A stretch of DNA of 64,000 nucleotides from a bacterium (GTDB taxonomy: Bacteria; Pseudomonadota; Alphaproteobacteria; Rhodobacterales; Rhodobacteraceae). Both the position numbers and the translations under genes were made by a program. The first letter of the stretch is position 1, and every line of letters begins with the position of its first letter. This document shows, one piece after another, positions 54,222 through 62,250 of the stretch. The notes beneath the pieces are model-generated. The model saw only the letters and a program-made list of their open reading frames with translations, was not told the DNA's origin and did not search any database. The DNA lies in assembly GCA_016124195.1 (NCBI GenBank), contig WGOE01000001.1:300872-364871 (forward strand), written 5' to 3'.

Positions 54222-55727
54222 TCAGATCATGTAATGGATGAGATCGAAGAGCGAGGGCTTGGCACCCGTCGCACAGTCGAAACGTTTCTGGATGGCGCCG
54301 TCCTTGACGACGATGATGGTGTGCGACAGGCCGATGGCCTCTTCCAGCGTGTCAGCCACCAGGATGATCCCGACGCCGTCGTCGGTCATGTCGCGGATCA
54401 TCTCGTAGACATCTTCCTTGGCGCCGATATCCAGACCGCGCGTCGGGTGATCCAGCAACAGGATGTCAGACCCGCCCGAGCGCCATTTGGCCAGCACCAC
54501 CTTCTGCTGATTGCCACCCGAAAGCGTGCCGCAATCGGCCGTCTCGGAACTGGCCTTGATCGACAGCCTGGCGATCCAGTCGCGGGCCAGCGCCTTTTCC
54601 CCGCCGATGCGAAAGACGCCGGCGGTGGAATGGCGGCCCATCTGCGACAGGGTCATGTTTTCATGGACATTCATGCCGGCCACGATGCCTTCGACCTTGC
54701 GCTCGCGCGGGACGTATCCCATGCCCGCCTCGACCGACCCGCGCGGGGAGAAGCGCGTCACCGTCCGGCCTTTCAGGGTCACGGTCCCCGCAAGCGGCGT
54801 CAGCATCCCGTAAAGCGTGCGCAAGATCGCCTCGCGCCCCGAGCCTTCGGTGCCGACGAGGCAAAGCACCTCTCCGGCGTGCAGCTTGAGGTCGATCTGT
54901 GCCACCCGGCCGGGCAGTTTCACATCCTTCATCTCGGCCAGGACCTTTGACGCGTCATAGGGCACCTGACGCTGTTCGCGGTAATACCGCTTGTCGACGA
55001 CGCGGCCGACCATCTTGTGCTGGATCGCCTCGACGCTGGCCTCGCCGCGCTTGACCATGTCCACCACGGCGCCGTCCTTCATCACGTAGATGCGGTCGGA
55101 CAGGTCCATCACCTCGTCCATCCGGTGCGAGACGAAGATGAAGCTGGCCCGGCTGGTCAGTTCACGCACCAGCTTGAACAGAAGCTTCACCTCGTCCTCG
55201 TCCAGAACCGAGGTCGGCTCGTCCAGCAGGATCACCAGATCGCCCTGCACCCGCTCTTCCAGGGTCAGGACCTTGGCGAGTTCCACAAGCTGGCGCTGCG
55301 CAAAAGACAGGGTCGAGGTGATGCGGCCGGGATCGATGTCCAGCTTGACCTTGGCCAGCTGCATCCGGGCGGCCTCTGCCATGGCCTTCCAGTTGATCAC
55401 GCCGAAGCGCACGAACTGCTGTTCGTAGCCAAGGTAGATATTCTCCATCACGGTCAGGTTGGCGATCAGCGATTGTTCCTGAAACACCATGCCGATGCCC
55501 TGTTCCATCGCGGCGCGCGGATTGGCAAAGCGCATCGACTTGCCATCCATCAGGATCTGGCCGCCGTCGGGCTGATAGGCACCGTAAATGACCTTCATCA
55601 GGGTGGATTTGCCGGCGCCGTTTTCGCCGACCAGACCCACGATCTCGCCGCGCCCAACCTCGAAATCCACGGCCTTGAGCGCATGCACCCCGGGAAACTT
55701 CTTGTCGACCTTGGAAAGCTGATACAT
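54222..55727 (-). CDS. Ribose-type ABC transporter ATPase (two domains)
   Basis: This 501-residue tandem ATPase is of the RbsA type. Domain 1 has GENGAGKST and LLDEPTSVLDEDE; domain 2 has the usual degenerate Walker A GTEGSGREA and signature LSGGNQQKV, LLLDHPTRGLD. The degenerate second site is normal for the family. It lies between the two permease genes. Confidence 0.9.
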   Translation of the reverse strand: MYQLSKVDKKFPGVHALKAVDFEVGRGEIVGLVGENGAGKSTLMKVIYGAYQPDGGQILMDGKSMRFANPRAAMEQGIGMVFQEQSLIANLTVMENIYLGYEQQFVRFGVINWKAMAEAARMQLAKVKLDIDPGRITSTLSFAQRQLVELAKVLTLEERVQGDLVILLDEPTSVLDEDEVKLLFKLVRELTSRASFIFVSHRMDEVMDLSDRIYVMKDGAVVDMVKRGEASVEAIQHKMVGRVVDKRYYREQRQVPYDASKVLAEMKDVKLPGRVAQIDLKLHAGEVLCLVGTEGSGREAILRTLYGMLTPLAGTVTLKGRTVTRFSPRGSVEAGMGYVPRERKVEGIVAGMNVHENMTLSQMGRHSTAGVFRIGGEKALARDWIARLSIKASSETADCGTLSGGNQQKVVLAKWRSGGSDILLLDHPTRGLDIGAKEDVYEMIRDMTDDGVGIILVADTLEEAIGLSHTIIVVKDGAIQKRFDCATGAKPSLFDLIHYMI

Positions 55728-55736
55728 CCCCGCCCC

Positions 55737-56702
55737 CTATTTCACGACGCTGATCATGCGGCGGTCGGTCGACAGGACGACGGCGGTCACCACCAGCACG
55801 CCCAGGATGCCGTCCTGCACATAGTCGGGCAGGCCGATCACCACCATGCCGTTGTCGATGACATTGACGATCAGCACGCCGACCAGGCTGTTGAGCACGC
55901 CGCCGGTGCCGCCCCACAGCGCCACGCCGCCGACCACCACCGAGGTGATCGAGATGAACATGAAATTCGCCCCGGTGATCGATTCCGCGATGCCGATCTT
56001 GCCCACCGCGAACAGGGCGGCCAGCGCGTAGAACACCCCCGCCAGCACGAAGCCGGTGATCCGCACCCGCTTGACGTTCAGGCCCGAGGCATGGGCCAGC
56101 TCTTCTCCTCCGCCGACTGCATAGAAGTTGCGGCCAAGCGTCGTGTAGGACTGGATCAACCAGGCGATCAGCAGGGCCAGAAGCGCCAGATAGACCATGA
56201 CCGGAAAGCCGAAATAGCGCAGCGTCACCAGGCTGCGGAAGGCATCGTCCTTGACGAAGATCTTCTCCCCGCTGGTCATCATCACCGCCAGGCCCGTTCC
56301 GACAAACCCCATGGCCAGCGAGGCCATGAAGGACGGAATCCGCAGCAGGACATGCACCGCGCCGTTCAGCAGGCCCAGAAACGCGCCCAGAAGCAACGTC
56401 ACCGGAATGGCGATCCAGGCCGAAGAGAACAGCGTGCCGCCCCATTGCAAGAACAGATAGCCAAAGACCACCGCGCAGACCGAGATCGTCCCCTCCATCG
56501 ACAGGTCGATCGACCCCATGATGATGATGAAGGTCACGCCGATTGCCACCATCAGCGCCGGGGTCGAGGAAATCGCGATGCGGCCGAAGTTCCTTAACGA
56601 AAAGAAGGCCGGGTTTATGGCGGTAAAGACCAGCATCAGAACCACAAGCACCAGGAAGGGCGCCCATTGGATCAGCTTCTGGCGGGTGATCAGACGTGTC
56701 AC
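55737..56702 (-). CDS. Ribose-type ABC transporter permease 1
   Basis: This 321-residue membrane protein has GSIDLSMEGTISV near residue 62 and VGGGEELAHASGLNVKR near 197, CUT2 permease hallmarks. It pairs with the permease at 53273; two different permeases suggest a heterodimeric channel. It is separated from the binding-protein gene by an 83-bp gap with a strong hairpin. Confidence 0.88.
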   Translation of the reverse strand: MTRLITRQKLIQWAPFLVLVVLMLVFTAINPAFFSLRNFGRIAISSTPALMVAIGVTFIIIMGSIDLSMEGTISVCAVVFGYLFLQWGGTLFSSAWIAIPVTLLLGAFLGLLNGAVHVLLRIPSFMASLAMGFVGTGLAVMMTSGEKIFVKDDAFRSLVTLRYFGFPVMVYLALLALLIAWLIQSYTTLGRNFYAVGGGEELAHASGLNVKRVRITGFVLAGVFYALAALFAVGKIGIAESITGANFMFISITSVVVGGVALWGGTGGVLNSLVGVLIVNVIDNGMVVIGLPDYVQDGILGVLVVTAVVLSTDRRMISVVK

Positions 56703-56753
56703 GGCAGGTGCCCCCTCGCGCCCGGCCCCGGCTAGGCCGGCCGGGCAAATGGT

Positions 56754-56778
56754 GGCGGGCGGGATCGCTCCGCCCGCC
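56754..56778 (-). promoter_or_regulatory. Intercistronic hairpin after the binding-protein gene
   Basis: GGCGGGCGG at 56754-56762 pairs perfectly with CCGCCCGCC at 56770-56778 around a 7-nt loop, directly after the binding-protein stop on the minus strand. A further GGCC-rich inverted repeat lies at about 56720-56746. It is placed as in the other two importer operons. Confidence 0.65.
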
Positions 56779-56785
56779 GGCAGGA

Positions 56786-57898
56786 TCAGGATTTGTAGAC
56801 GATGCCGCCGTTCGACGGACCCCAGAAATCCTTCCAGTCATAGGTCGGCACGCTGTCGAGATATTTGGCCTTGAAGTCCGCCGCGTCCTTGTGGGTGACC
56901 AGAATGGTCGGGCCATAGAACTCGCGGTGCTCATGCGGCTCTTCCGAGGGTTTGAAGGCCCCGGTCGCGGCATAGTAGGACAGCGCCGACGAAATGCCGC
57001 CACCCCAATGCGGGTTGGTGAAGACGGTGGCGAGGATCTTGCCCTCGATCACCAGCTTCACGGCATCGAGGTTGCCATCATAGGACACGACCGGCATGTC
57101 CTCGATCCCTTCGGCCTTCAGGGCCTCCAGCACGCCATAGGCGATGGTGTCGTTGGCGCAATGCACGCCGGTGATCTTGTCGCCGTAGCGCGTCAGGAAT
57201 TGCGCCATCAGCTCATTGGCCTTCTGGGTGTCCCAATCGGCGGGCTGCGCATCCAGAAGCGTGATGTTGGGGAAGTCCTTGAGCGCGTTCTTCAACCCGT
57301 TCAACCGCTCGATCGCCGGGTTGTTCGAGGCGATGCCGCCCAGATGCACCACGCCGCCCTTGCCGCCCATCGCATCGAACAGGATGCGCGCGGTTTGTTC
57401 GGCCGGCTTTTCGTCAGACCAGGTCATGTGGCTGACATAGTTGTCGCCGATGTCCCAGGGATGCAGGTCGTCGGTCTTGTTCCAGATGGTCGAGATATAG
57501 CCGCCGGCCGCCTTGACCGCCTCGACCACCGGGCGGGCGTTCGGGCTGTCATTGGCGTCGCAGGCGATGGCGCAATTGCCGGCATTCTTGTCGAGGAAAG
57601 CCTTGATGTCGGCCAGCGACTTTTCCGACGAGCCTTCGTTGATCAGGTTGACCAGATCTTCCTTCTTGCGCCCGATGCTTTCGGCAAAGGCCTCGCCGCC
57701 CGAAACGATTGACAGCCAGTAGGGATTGGCGCGGTCGCGGTAGCTCCAGGCCAGAACCGGGTCGGTGAGGGCCGCCTCGGCCCGCGTGGCAAAGCCCATC
57801 GGCAGGGCCATCGACGTCAGCCCGGCCGCCGAGGCAAGCAGGAAGTTGCGGCGGTTGATCGTCTCTTTCTCGATGAAATCCTTGATGAACGTAGACAC
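56786..57898 (-). CDS. Ribose-type ABC transporter substrate-binding protein with Tat signal
   Basis: This 370-residue protein belongs to SBP family 4 (RbsB-like), with DANDSPNARPVVEAVKAAGG and CANDTIAYGVLEALKAEG segments. Residues 15-21 (NRRNFLL) form a twin-arginine signal, with cleavage near residue 42 (AEA-AL); Tat export implies folding in the cytoplasm. A GTG start at 57898 has a GGGGAGG site; the frame is open further upstream without support. The ligand is unknown. A TetR-type palindrome lies upstream. Confidence 0.86.
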   Translation of the reverse strand: MSTFIKDFIEKETINRRNFLLASAAGLTSMALPMGFATRAEAALTDPVLAWSYRDRANPYWLSIVSGGEAFAESIGRKKEDLVNLINEGSSEKSLADIKAFLDKNAGNCAIACDANDSPNARPVVEAVKAAGGYISTIWNKTDDLHPWDIGDNYVSHMTWSDEKPAEQTARILFDAMGGKGGVVHLGGIASNNPAIERLNGLKNALKDFPNITLLDAQPADWDTQKANELMAQFLTRYGDKITGVHCANDTIAYGVLEALKAEGIEDMPVVSYDGNLDAVKLVIEGKILATVFTNPHWGGGISSALSYYAATGAFKPSEEPHEHREFYGPTILVTHKDAADFKAKYLDSVPTYDWKDFWGPSNGGIVYKS

Positions 57899-58014
57899 AG
57901 GTTCCTCCCCTTTTCCACATGAAGCCACCCTTGGGCGGCGGTTGTTGCGGTGGCCGACACGCCTGGCGCTGACCAAGGCTGCCCCCCGAGCGGTTCAGGT
58001 TCCCGCTCACTTAA

Positions 58015-58030
58015 CGCACTAACTGGTTAC
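58015..58030. promoter_or_regulatory. Putative TetR-family operator (copy 4)
   Basis: CGCACTAACTGGTTAC matches GTAACTAACTGGTTAC at 13 of 16 positions. It lies between the divergent binding-protein operon (117 bp) and the TetR gene (139 bp), the usual place for autoregulation together with control of the target operon. Confidence 0.6.
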
Positions 58031-58168
58031 TTTCTTAAGCGGGATTGAGTCAAGCAATTTTCTCGTCCTGAATCGCAGGCGAAACCGCTCAAGCGCTTTG
58101 ACGCGGACCGCAGGCTATGTGTAAGACTGAAGGACGCGCTGCCCTCAGTTGCGCTGGAGGACCTGACC

Positions 58169-58825
58169 GTGACGACTGTTGCAGACCCCGCCGCACCCGT
58201 CTCCAAGCCGCGCGTGCGCGATGCCGAGGCCACCAAGGCGCGCATTCTCGATGCCGCCAAGAAGGAATTCGCCAAGAACGGGCTGGGTGGTGCGCGGGTC
58301 GATCTGATCTCGGAAAAAGCCAAGGCCAACAAGCGGATGATCTATCACTACTTCGGCAGCAAGGAGGGCTTGTTCCAGACCGTTCTGGAAAACGCCTATG
58401 TCGATATCCGTACGGCCGAACAGAAACTGAACCTCGACCACCTCGAACCCAAGCAGGCGCTGGAGCGGCTGGTGCGCTTCACCTGGGATTACTACCTGAA
58501 GAACCCCGAGTTCATCACGTTGGTCAACAGCGAGAACCTGCACCGCGCCAAGCACCTCAAGAAGTCCGAGGTCGTGAAAGTCTACAGCCGCAAGTTCGTT
58601 TCGATGGTGGAAAGCATCCTGCAGCGGGGGGTCGCGGCCGGAGTTTTCCGCGCGGGAATCGACCCGGTGCAACTCAACATCACCATTGCGGCCATCGGCT
58701 ATTACTACCTGACCAACCGCTTCACCGGCTCGATCGTGTTCGAACGCGACCTGATGTCAAAGACGGCCATCGAGGACCGTCTGGCCTTCAACATCGACAC
58801 GATCATGCGCCTCGTCGCCTGCTGA
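58169..58825 (+). CDS. TetR-family transcriptional regulator
   Basis: This 218-residue regulator has an N-terminal helix-turn-helix (ILDAAKKEFAKNGLGGARVD, then ISEKAKANKRMIYHYFGSKEGLF, about residues 29-68) and an all-helical ligand domain with a TetR C-terminal region. The GTG start has a CTGGAGG site upstream. Four related palindromes lie in the promoter regions from 44274 to 58030, so it probably represses the second catabolic module. A CoA thioester or the substrate may be the inducer. Confidence 0.9.
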   Translation: MTTVADPAAPVSKPRVRDAEATKARILDAAKKEFAKNGLGGARVDLISEKAKANKRMIYHYFGSKEGLFQTVLENAYVDIRTAEQKLNLDHLEPKQALERLVRFTWDYYLKNPEFITLVNSENLHRAKHLKKSEVVKVYSRKFVSMVESILQRGVAAGVFRAGIDPVQLNITIAAIGYYYLTNRFTGSIVFERDLMSKTAIEDRLAFNIDTIMRLVAC

Positions 58826-58840
58826 GGCGCGGTCGGCGGA

Positions 58841-61210
58841 TCAGGGCTGGACCGTGACCCGGCTTTCCATGCGCCACATCCGGGGCAGCACATGGACGGC
58901 GCCGGTCAGTTCGACCGCGGCCTGCAGGCGGATGTCGGCGCTGGAGGCGCCGATCATGATGTCGAACCAACCCGGCTCGACCAGCCGCCTGCCCTCGGCC
59001 CCGGTGAAGGACAGCATGTCGCTGGGCACCCGGAAGGTCACGCGCGCGGCGGCGCCCGGCTCAAGCTCCACCCTGCCGAAGGCCTTCAACTCCTTGACCG
59101 GCCGCACGACCGCAGCCAGCCGGTCGCGCACATAAAGCTGCGGCACCGCCGTGCCCCGGCGCGGGCCCACGTTGCGCAGGGTGAAACTGGCCTCGATCTC
59201 GCCTGTGGCGGCATCGACCCGGGCGGCGCCAAGGCTCAGATCCTCAAAGCGGAACTCGGTATAGCTCAGCCCATGGCCAAAGGGATAGCGGCTGCCGAAA
59301 TGCCGGGCGATCGGCGTGCCGGAGCTCTTGAACTTGTGGTTGTAGAAATAGGGCGCGGCTCCGGCGCTGCGCGGCACCGACACGGTCAACCTGCCCGAGG
59401 GTTCGACCGCCCCGGTCAGCACATCAACCAGGGCCGACCCGGCCTCTTGCCCGCCGAAGAAGGCCATGACCTGCGCCGCGATCCGGCTTTCCAGCCCGCC
59501 CAGATTGTAGGGCCGCCCCGATGTCAGCACGACGACGACCGGCGTGCCCGTGGCCACCACGGCCTCCAGCAGCTGTTGTTGCACCCCGGGCAGCGCAAGG
59601 CTGTCGGTGTCCGAGCCTTCGCCCACGGTCCCGGTCTGAAAGATCCCCGACAGATCGCCCAGGCAAACCACCGCCACCTCGGCTGCGCGCGCCGCCGCAA
59701 CCGCCTCGGGGATCAGATCCAGCCGGGTCGAAAGATTTGAGGTCTGATCAAGGCTGCTGCTGTCGTCGACGTCGCCGGGAAAAACCGGGGCGCCGAACTG
59801 ACGCTGCTCCAGAATAAGACAGCCCTTGGCATAGCGGACCCCGGACCCGAAGCGCGCCTCGAAGGCGACCCGGGGTGTGATGGCATTCGCCGCATCCTCG
59901 ACCTGATTGCCGACGATCAGATGGACCGGAAAGGAATAGTCGCCCAACAGCGCCAGCGGGTCATCCGCCGTCGGGCCGATCAGGGCGATCCGCGCCGCGG
60001 GCCGCAGGGGCAGGATGCCGGAGTTGTCGAGGATCACCACGGATTGTTCGGCCACCTTGCGCGCCACGGCCAGCGATGCGGGCGCTTGCAGGACGATGGC
60101 CTCGGGGTCGGCATAGGGCCTTTCGAACAGACCGATGCGGAACTTCTCCGTCAGAACCCGCGCCACGGCCGCATCCAGCTGTTCGGGCGCGATCAGCCCG
60201 CGCTCCAGCGCCGTCGTCAGATGCGCGGCGCAGTCCTCGCCGGGAAGCTCCACGTCCAGACCGGCGTTGAAGGCCAGCGCCGCGGCCTCGGCCCGGTCGG
60301 CCGCCACGCCGTGATGCTGGTAAAGCAGGCTGACCCCGATGTAATCGGCCACGATCAGCCCGTCAAAACCCCAGTCTTCGCGCAGGACCTTGGTCAAAAG
60401 GTGATGCGAGGCATGGCAGGGCTCGCCATCGATGTCATGATAGGCTGGCATGACAGAGCCGGCATTGGCCAGCTTCACCGCCATTTCAAAGGGCAGCAGA
60501 AACGTGTCGTTCAGCTCGCGCCAGCCGAGGTTGACCGGCGCATGGTTGCGCCCCCCTTCCGACAGCGAATGCCCGGCATAATGTTTCAGCGTCGCCAGAA
60601 CGTCGCGCTTGTCGCCCTGCAGGCCGCGGATGTACCGGCAGGCCAGCACGCCGGTCAGATAGGGGTCCTCGCCAAAGGTCTCTTCGGTGCGCCCCCAGCG
60701 CGCATCGCGCGCAACATCCAGAACCGGCGCCAGCCCCTGATGACAGCCCAAGGCACGCGCCTCTGCCCCGATGGCGCGGCCCACCTCTTCGATCAGGTCG
60801 GGGTTCCAGGTCGCGCCATAGGCCAGCGCCGAGGGAAACAGCGTCGCCCCGCGCGCCATCAGGCCAGAGAGGCACTCTTCATGCGACATGACCGGGATGC
60901 CCAGCCGGGTTTCCTCGATCATGTATTTCTGCAGCCGGTTCAGCGCGCGGACCCCAGCGTCGGGGTCAATGGGTCGGCTGCCCAGCGGGCGGGTGATCTG
61001 GCCGAGCCCCTGGGACAGCATCTCCCGCATCGCATCCGGGTCCGTCGCGCCCACGAACTTGTCCGGCCGGACCTGATGCGCACCTTCCTCAGAGAGCAAG
61101 AGCCAGAAGGCATGCAACTGCGCGATCTTTTCCTCCAGCGTCATGCGGGCCAGAAGATCAGCCACCCGATCCGAAACGGCGGCCGCGGGGTTCTTGTAGA
61201 TCGGGGTCAT
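58841..61210 (-). CDS. GH3 family beta-glycosidase
   Basis: This 789-residue glycoside hydrolase has the N-terminal TIM barrel (RMTLEEKIAQLHAFW near residue 22), nucleophile Asp in LIVADYIGVSLLY near 270, an acid/base Glu candidate in TVGEGSDTDSLALPG, and a C-terminal fibronectin-III-like domain. Beta-glucosidase or beta-xylosidase activity is likely. No signal peptide is present, so it should act in the cytoplasm on imported glycosides. ATG 61210 is chosen at the family start. It is convergent with the TetR gene, 15 bp apart; no TetR-type palindrome was seen before it. Confidence 0.88.
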   Translation of the reverse strand: MTPIYKNPAAAVSDRVADLLARMTLEEKIAQLHAFWLLLSEEGAHQVRPDKFVGATDPDAMREMLSQGLGQITRPLGSRPIDPDAGVRALNRLQKYMIEETRLGIPVMSHEECLSGLMARGATLFPSALAYGATWNPDLIEEVGRAIGAEARALGCHQGLAPVLDVARDARWGRTEETFGEDPYLTGVLACRYIRGLQGDKRDVLATLKHYAGHSLSEGGRNHAPVNLGWRELNDTFLLPFEMAVKLANAGSVMPAYHDIDGEPCHASHHLLTKVLREDWGFDGLIVADYIGVSLLYQHHGVAADRAEAAALAFNAGLDVELPGEDCAAHLTTALERGLIAPEQLDAAVARVLTEKFRIGLFERPYADPEAIVLQAPASLAVARKVAEQSVVILDNSGILPLRPAARIALIGPTADDPLALLGDYSFPVHLIVGNQVEDAANAITPRVAFEARFGSGVRYAKGCLILEQRQFGAPVFPGDVDDSSSLDQTSNLSTRLDLIPEAVAAARAAEVAVVCLGDLSGIFQTGTVGEGSDTDSLALPGVQQQLLEAVVATGTPVVVVLTSGRPYNLGGLESRIAAQVMAFFGGQEAGSALVDVLTGAVEPSGRLTVSVPRSAGAAPYFYNHKFKSSGTPIARHFGSRYPFGHGLSYTEFRFEDLSLGAARVDAATGEIEASFTLRNVGPRRGTAVPQLYVRDRLAAVVRPVKELKAFGRVELEPGAAARVTFRVPSDMLSFTGAEGRRLVEPGWFDIMIGASSADIRLQAAVELTGAVHVLPRMWRMESRVTVQP

Positions 61211-61375
61211 GGTCCTGCCTTTGCGGTCCGGGGTGCGCTGCCCCCCTTGATAGGCAATGCGCCACTTCAGGACAATCGGCACGCCCCTCTGTTCCGACGC
61301 GTGCCGGAGGATGCCGTTGAGAATTCGGACCGGACCGCGAAGCATCCTCGCCGTCAGTCACCCCAGGTCGCCCGC

Positions 61376-61621
61376 ATGTTGAGCGATCAATCCGAAGGCG
61401 ACCTCTGGCTGCTGAAGGTCTTTGCCAAGATCATCGATGCCGGCGGGTTTTCGGCCGCTCAGATCGACCCGAACATCTGCCAATCGACGATCAGCACCCA
61501 TATGACCTCGCTTGAACAGTGCCTTGGTATGCGGCTCTGCGACCGCGGCTGGTCGGAGTTCAAGCTGACCGAAGGGGGTCAGCTGATCTATCAGGCCAGC
61601 CAGCGGCTGTTTCAGGCGCTG
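61376..61621 (+). pseudogene. LysR-family regulator, N-terminal fragment
   Basis: The first 82 residues give a LysR-type helix-turn-helix (LLKVFAKIIDAGGFSAAQ, STISTHMTSLEQCLG, RLCDRG, LTEGGQLIYQ). At about 61621 similarity stops abruptly and is replaced, on the opposite strand, by ABC ATPase sequence; the frame runs on as unrelated residues to 61804. The effector domain is missing, so the gene is truncated by a rearrangement. Confidence 0.8.
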
Positions 61622-61625
61622 GACC

Positions 61626-61859
61626 CACGCGCTGCTGCTGGCCGCCCAACAGTTGTGCCGGGAATTTGTGCGCCTGTTCGGCAATGCGCACCCGCTGCAG
61701 ACAGACCATGGTGCGGTCTTCGGCCTGCTTGCGGGTTTCCTGTCGCACCCGACGCGGCGCAAGCGTCAGAGTGTCGAGGATGCTCGGATACGGGAACAGG
61801 TTGAACTGCTGGAACACCATGCCGACCTTGCGCCGGACATGGTCGATGTTCTTGCTGTC
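61626..61859 (-). pseudogene. Amino-acid ABC ATPase (GlnQ-like), internal fragment
   Basis: Only about 78 residues of a polar amino-acid ABC ATPase remain, from VRRKVGMVFQQFNLFP to a modified signature LGGQQQRV. Walker A, Walker B and the switch are absent. It is joined in frame to a permease fragment at its upstream end and to the LysR fragment at the other, consistent with deletion at both edges. Confidence 0.8.
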
Positions 61860-62103
61860 GGCGGTCAGTTCGACCCCCGGCAAGGGCAGCCCGAAGAACA
61901 CCAGGAACAGTTGCAGCAAAAGCGGCGTGCCCTGAAACGGCTGGATGTAACGCGGTGTCGCGCGCCCACCGACCCTTGGCGCGCCATAGCAGAACGGTGA
62001 CTCCGATGCCGCCCCCGACAAGGGCCATCACCGACAAAAGCAGTGTCCAGCGCGTGGCCAGCAGCAGGAACGGGACGATGTCGGACAGCGACAGGGTGAT
62101 CAC
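61860..62103 (-). pseudogene. Amino-acid ABC permease (GlnP-like), fragment with frameshift
   Basis: A GTG start at 62103 gives ITLSLSDIVPFLLLATRW and a first membrane segment to about 61977. The similarity then continues in another frame as YIQPFQGTPLLLQLFLVFFG (61949-61890), so a frameshift lies between about 61980 and 61950. The fragment then fuses in frame with the ATPase relic at 61859. Confidence 0.75.
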
Positions 62104-62108
62104 GCGCG

Positions 62109-62222
62109 TTATCCCGCAAAATACCGCTGGCCGGGCGGCACGGCCTCAAGGCCGGCCCGGACGATCTCGATGCAGTAGGCGGTCAGGTTGATCGTCATCG
62201 CAAGGGCTGCGGCACTCAGCGC
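62109..62222 (-). pseudogene. Second amino-acid ABC permease, fragment
   Basis: About 37 residues (AMTINLTAYCIEIVRAGLEAVPPGQ) match the conserved coupling-loop region of His/Glu/Gln permeases. The start and the C-terminal helices are missing, and a TAA follows directly. With the next fragment it represents the usual two-permease arrangement of polar amino-acid importers. Confidence 0.7.
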
Positions 62223-62250
62223 TGACAACTTGAGGCAAAGGCGCGGCAAA

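Noticed and set aside
53273..57898. Ribose transporter rbsABC
   Set aside because: The family is right, but there is no ribokinase or RbsD, two different permeases are present, and the binding protein has a Tat signal; ribose cannot be claimed.
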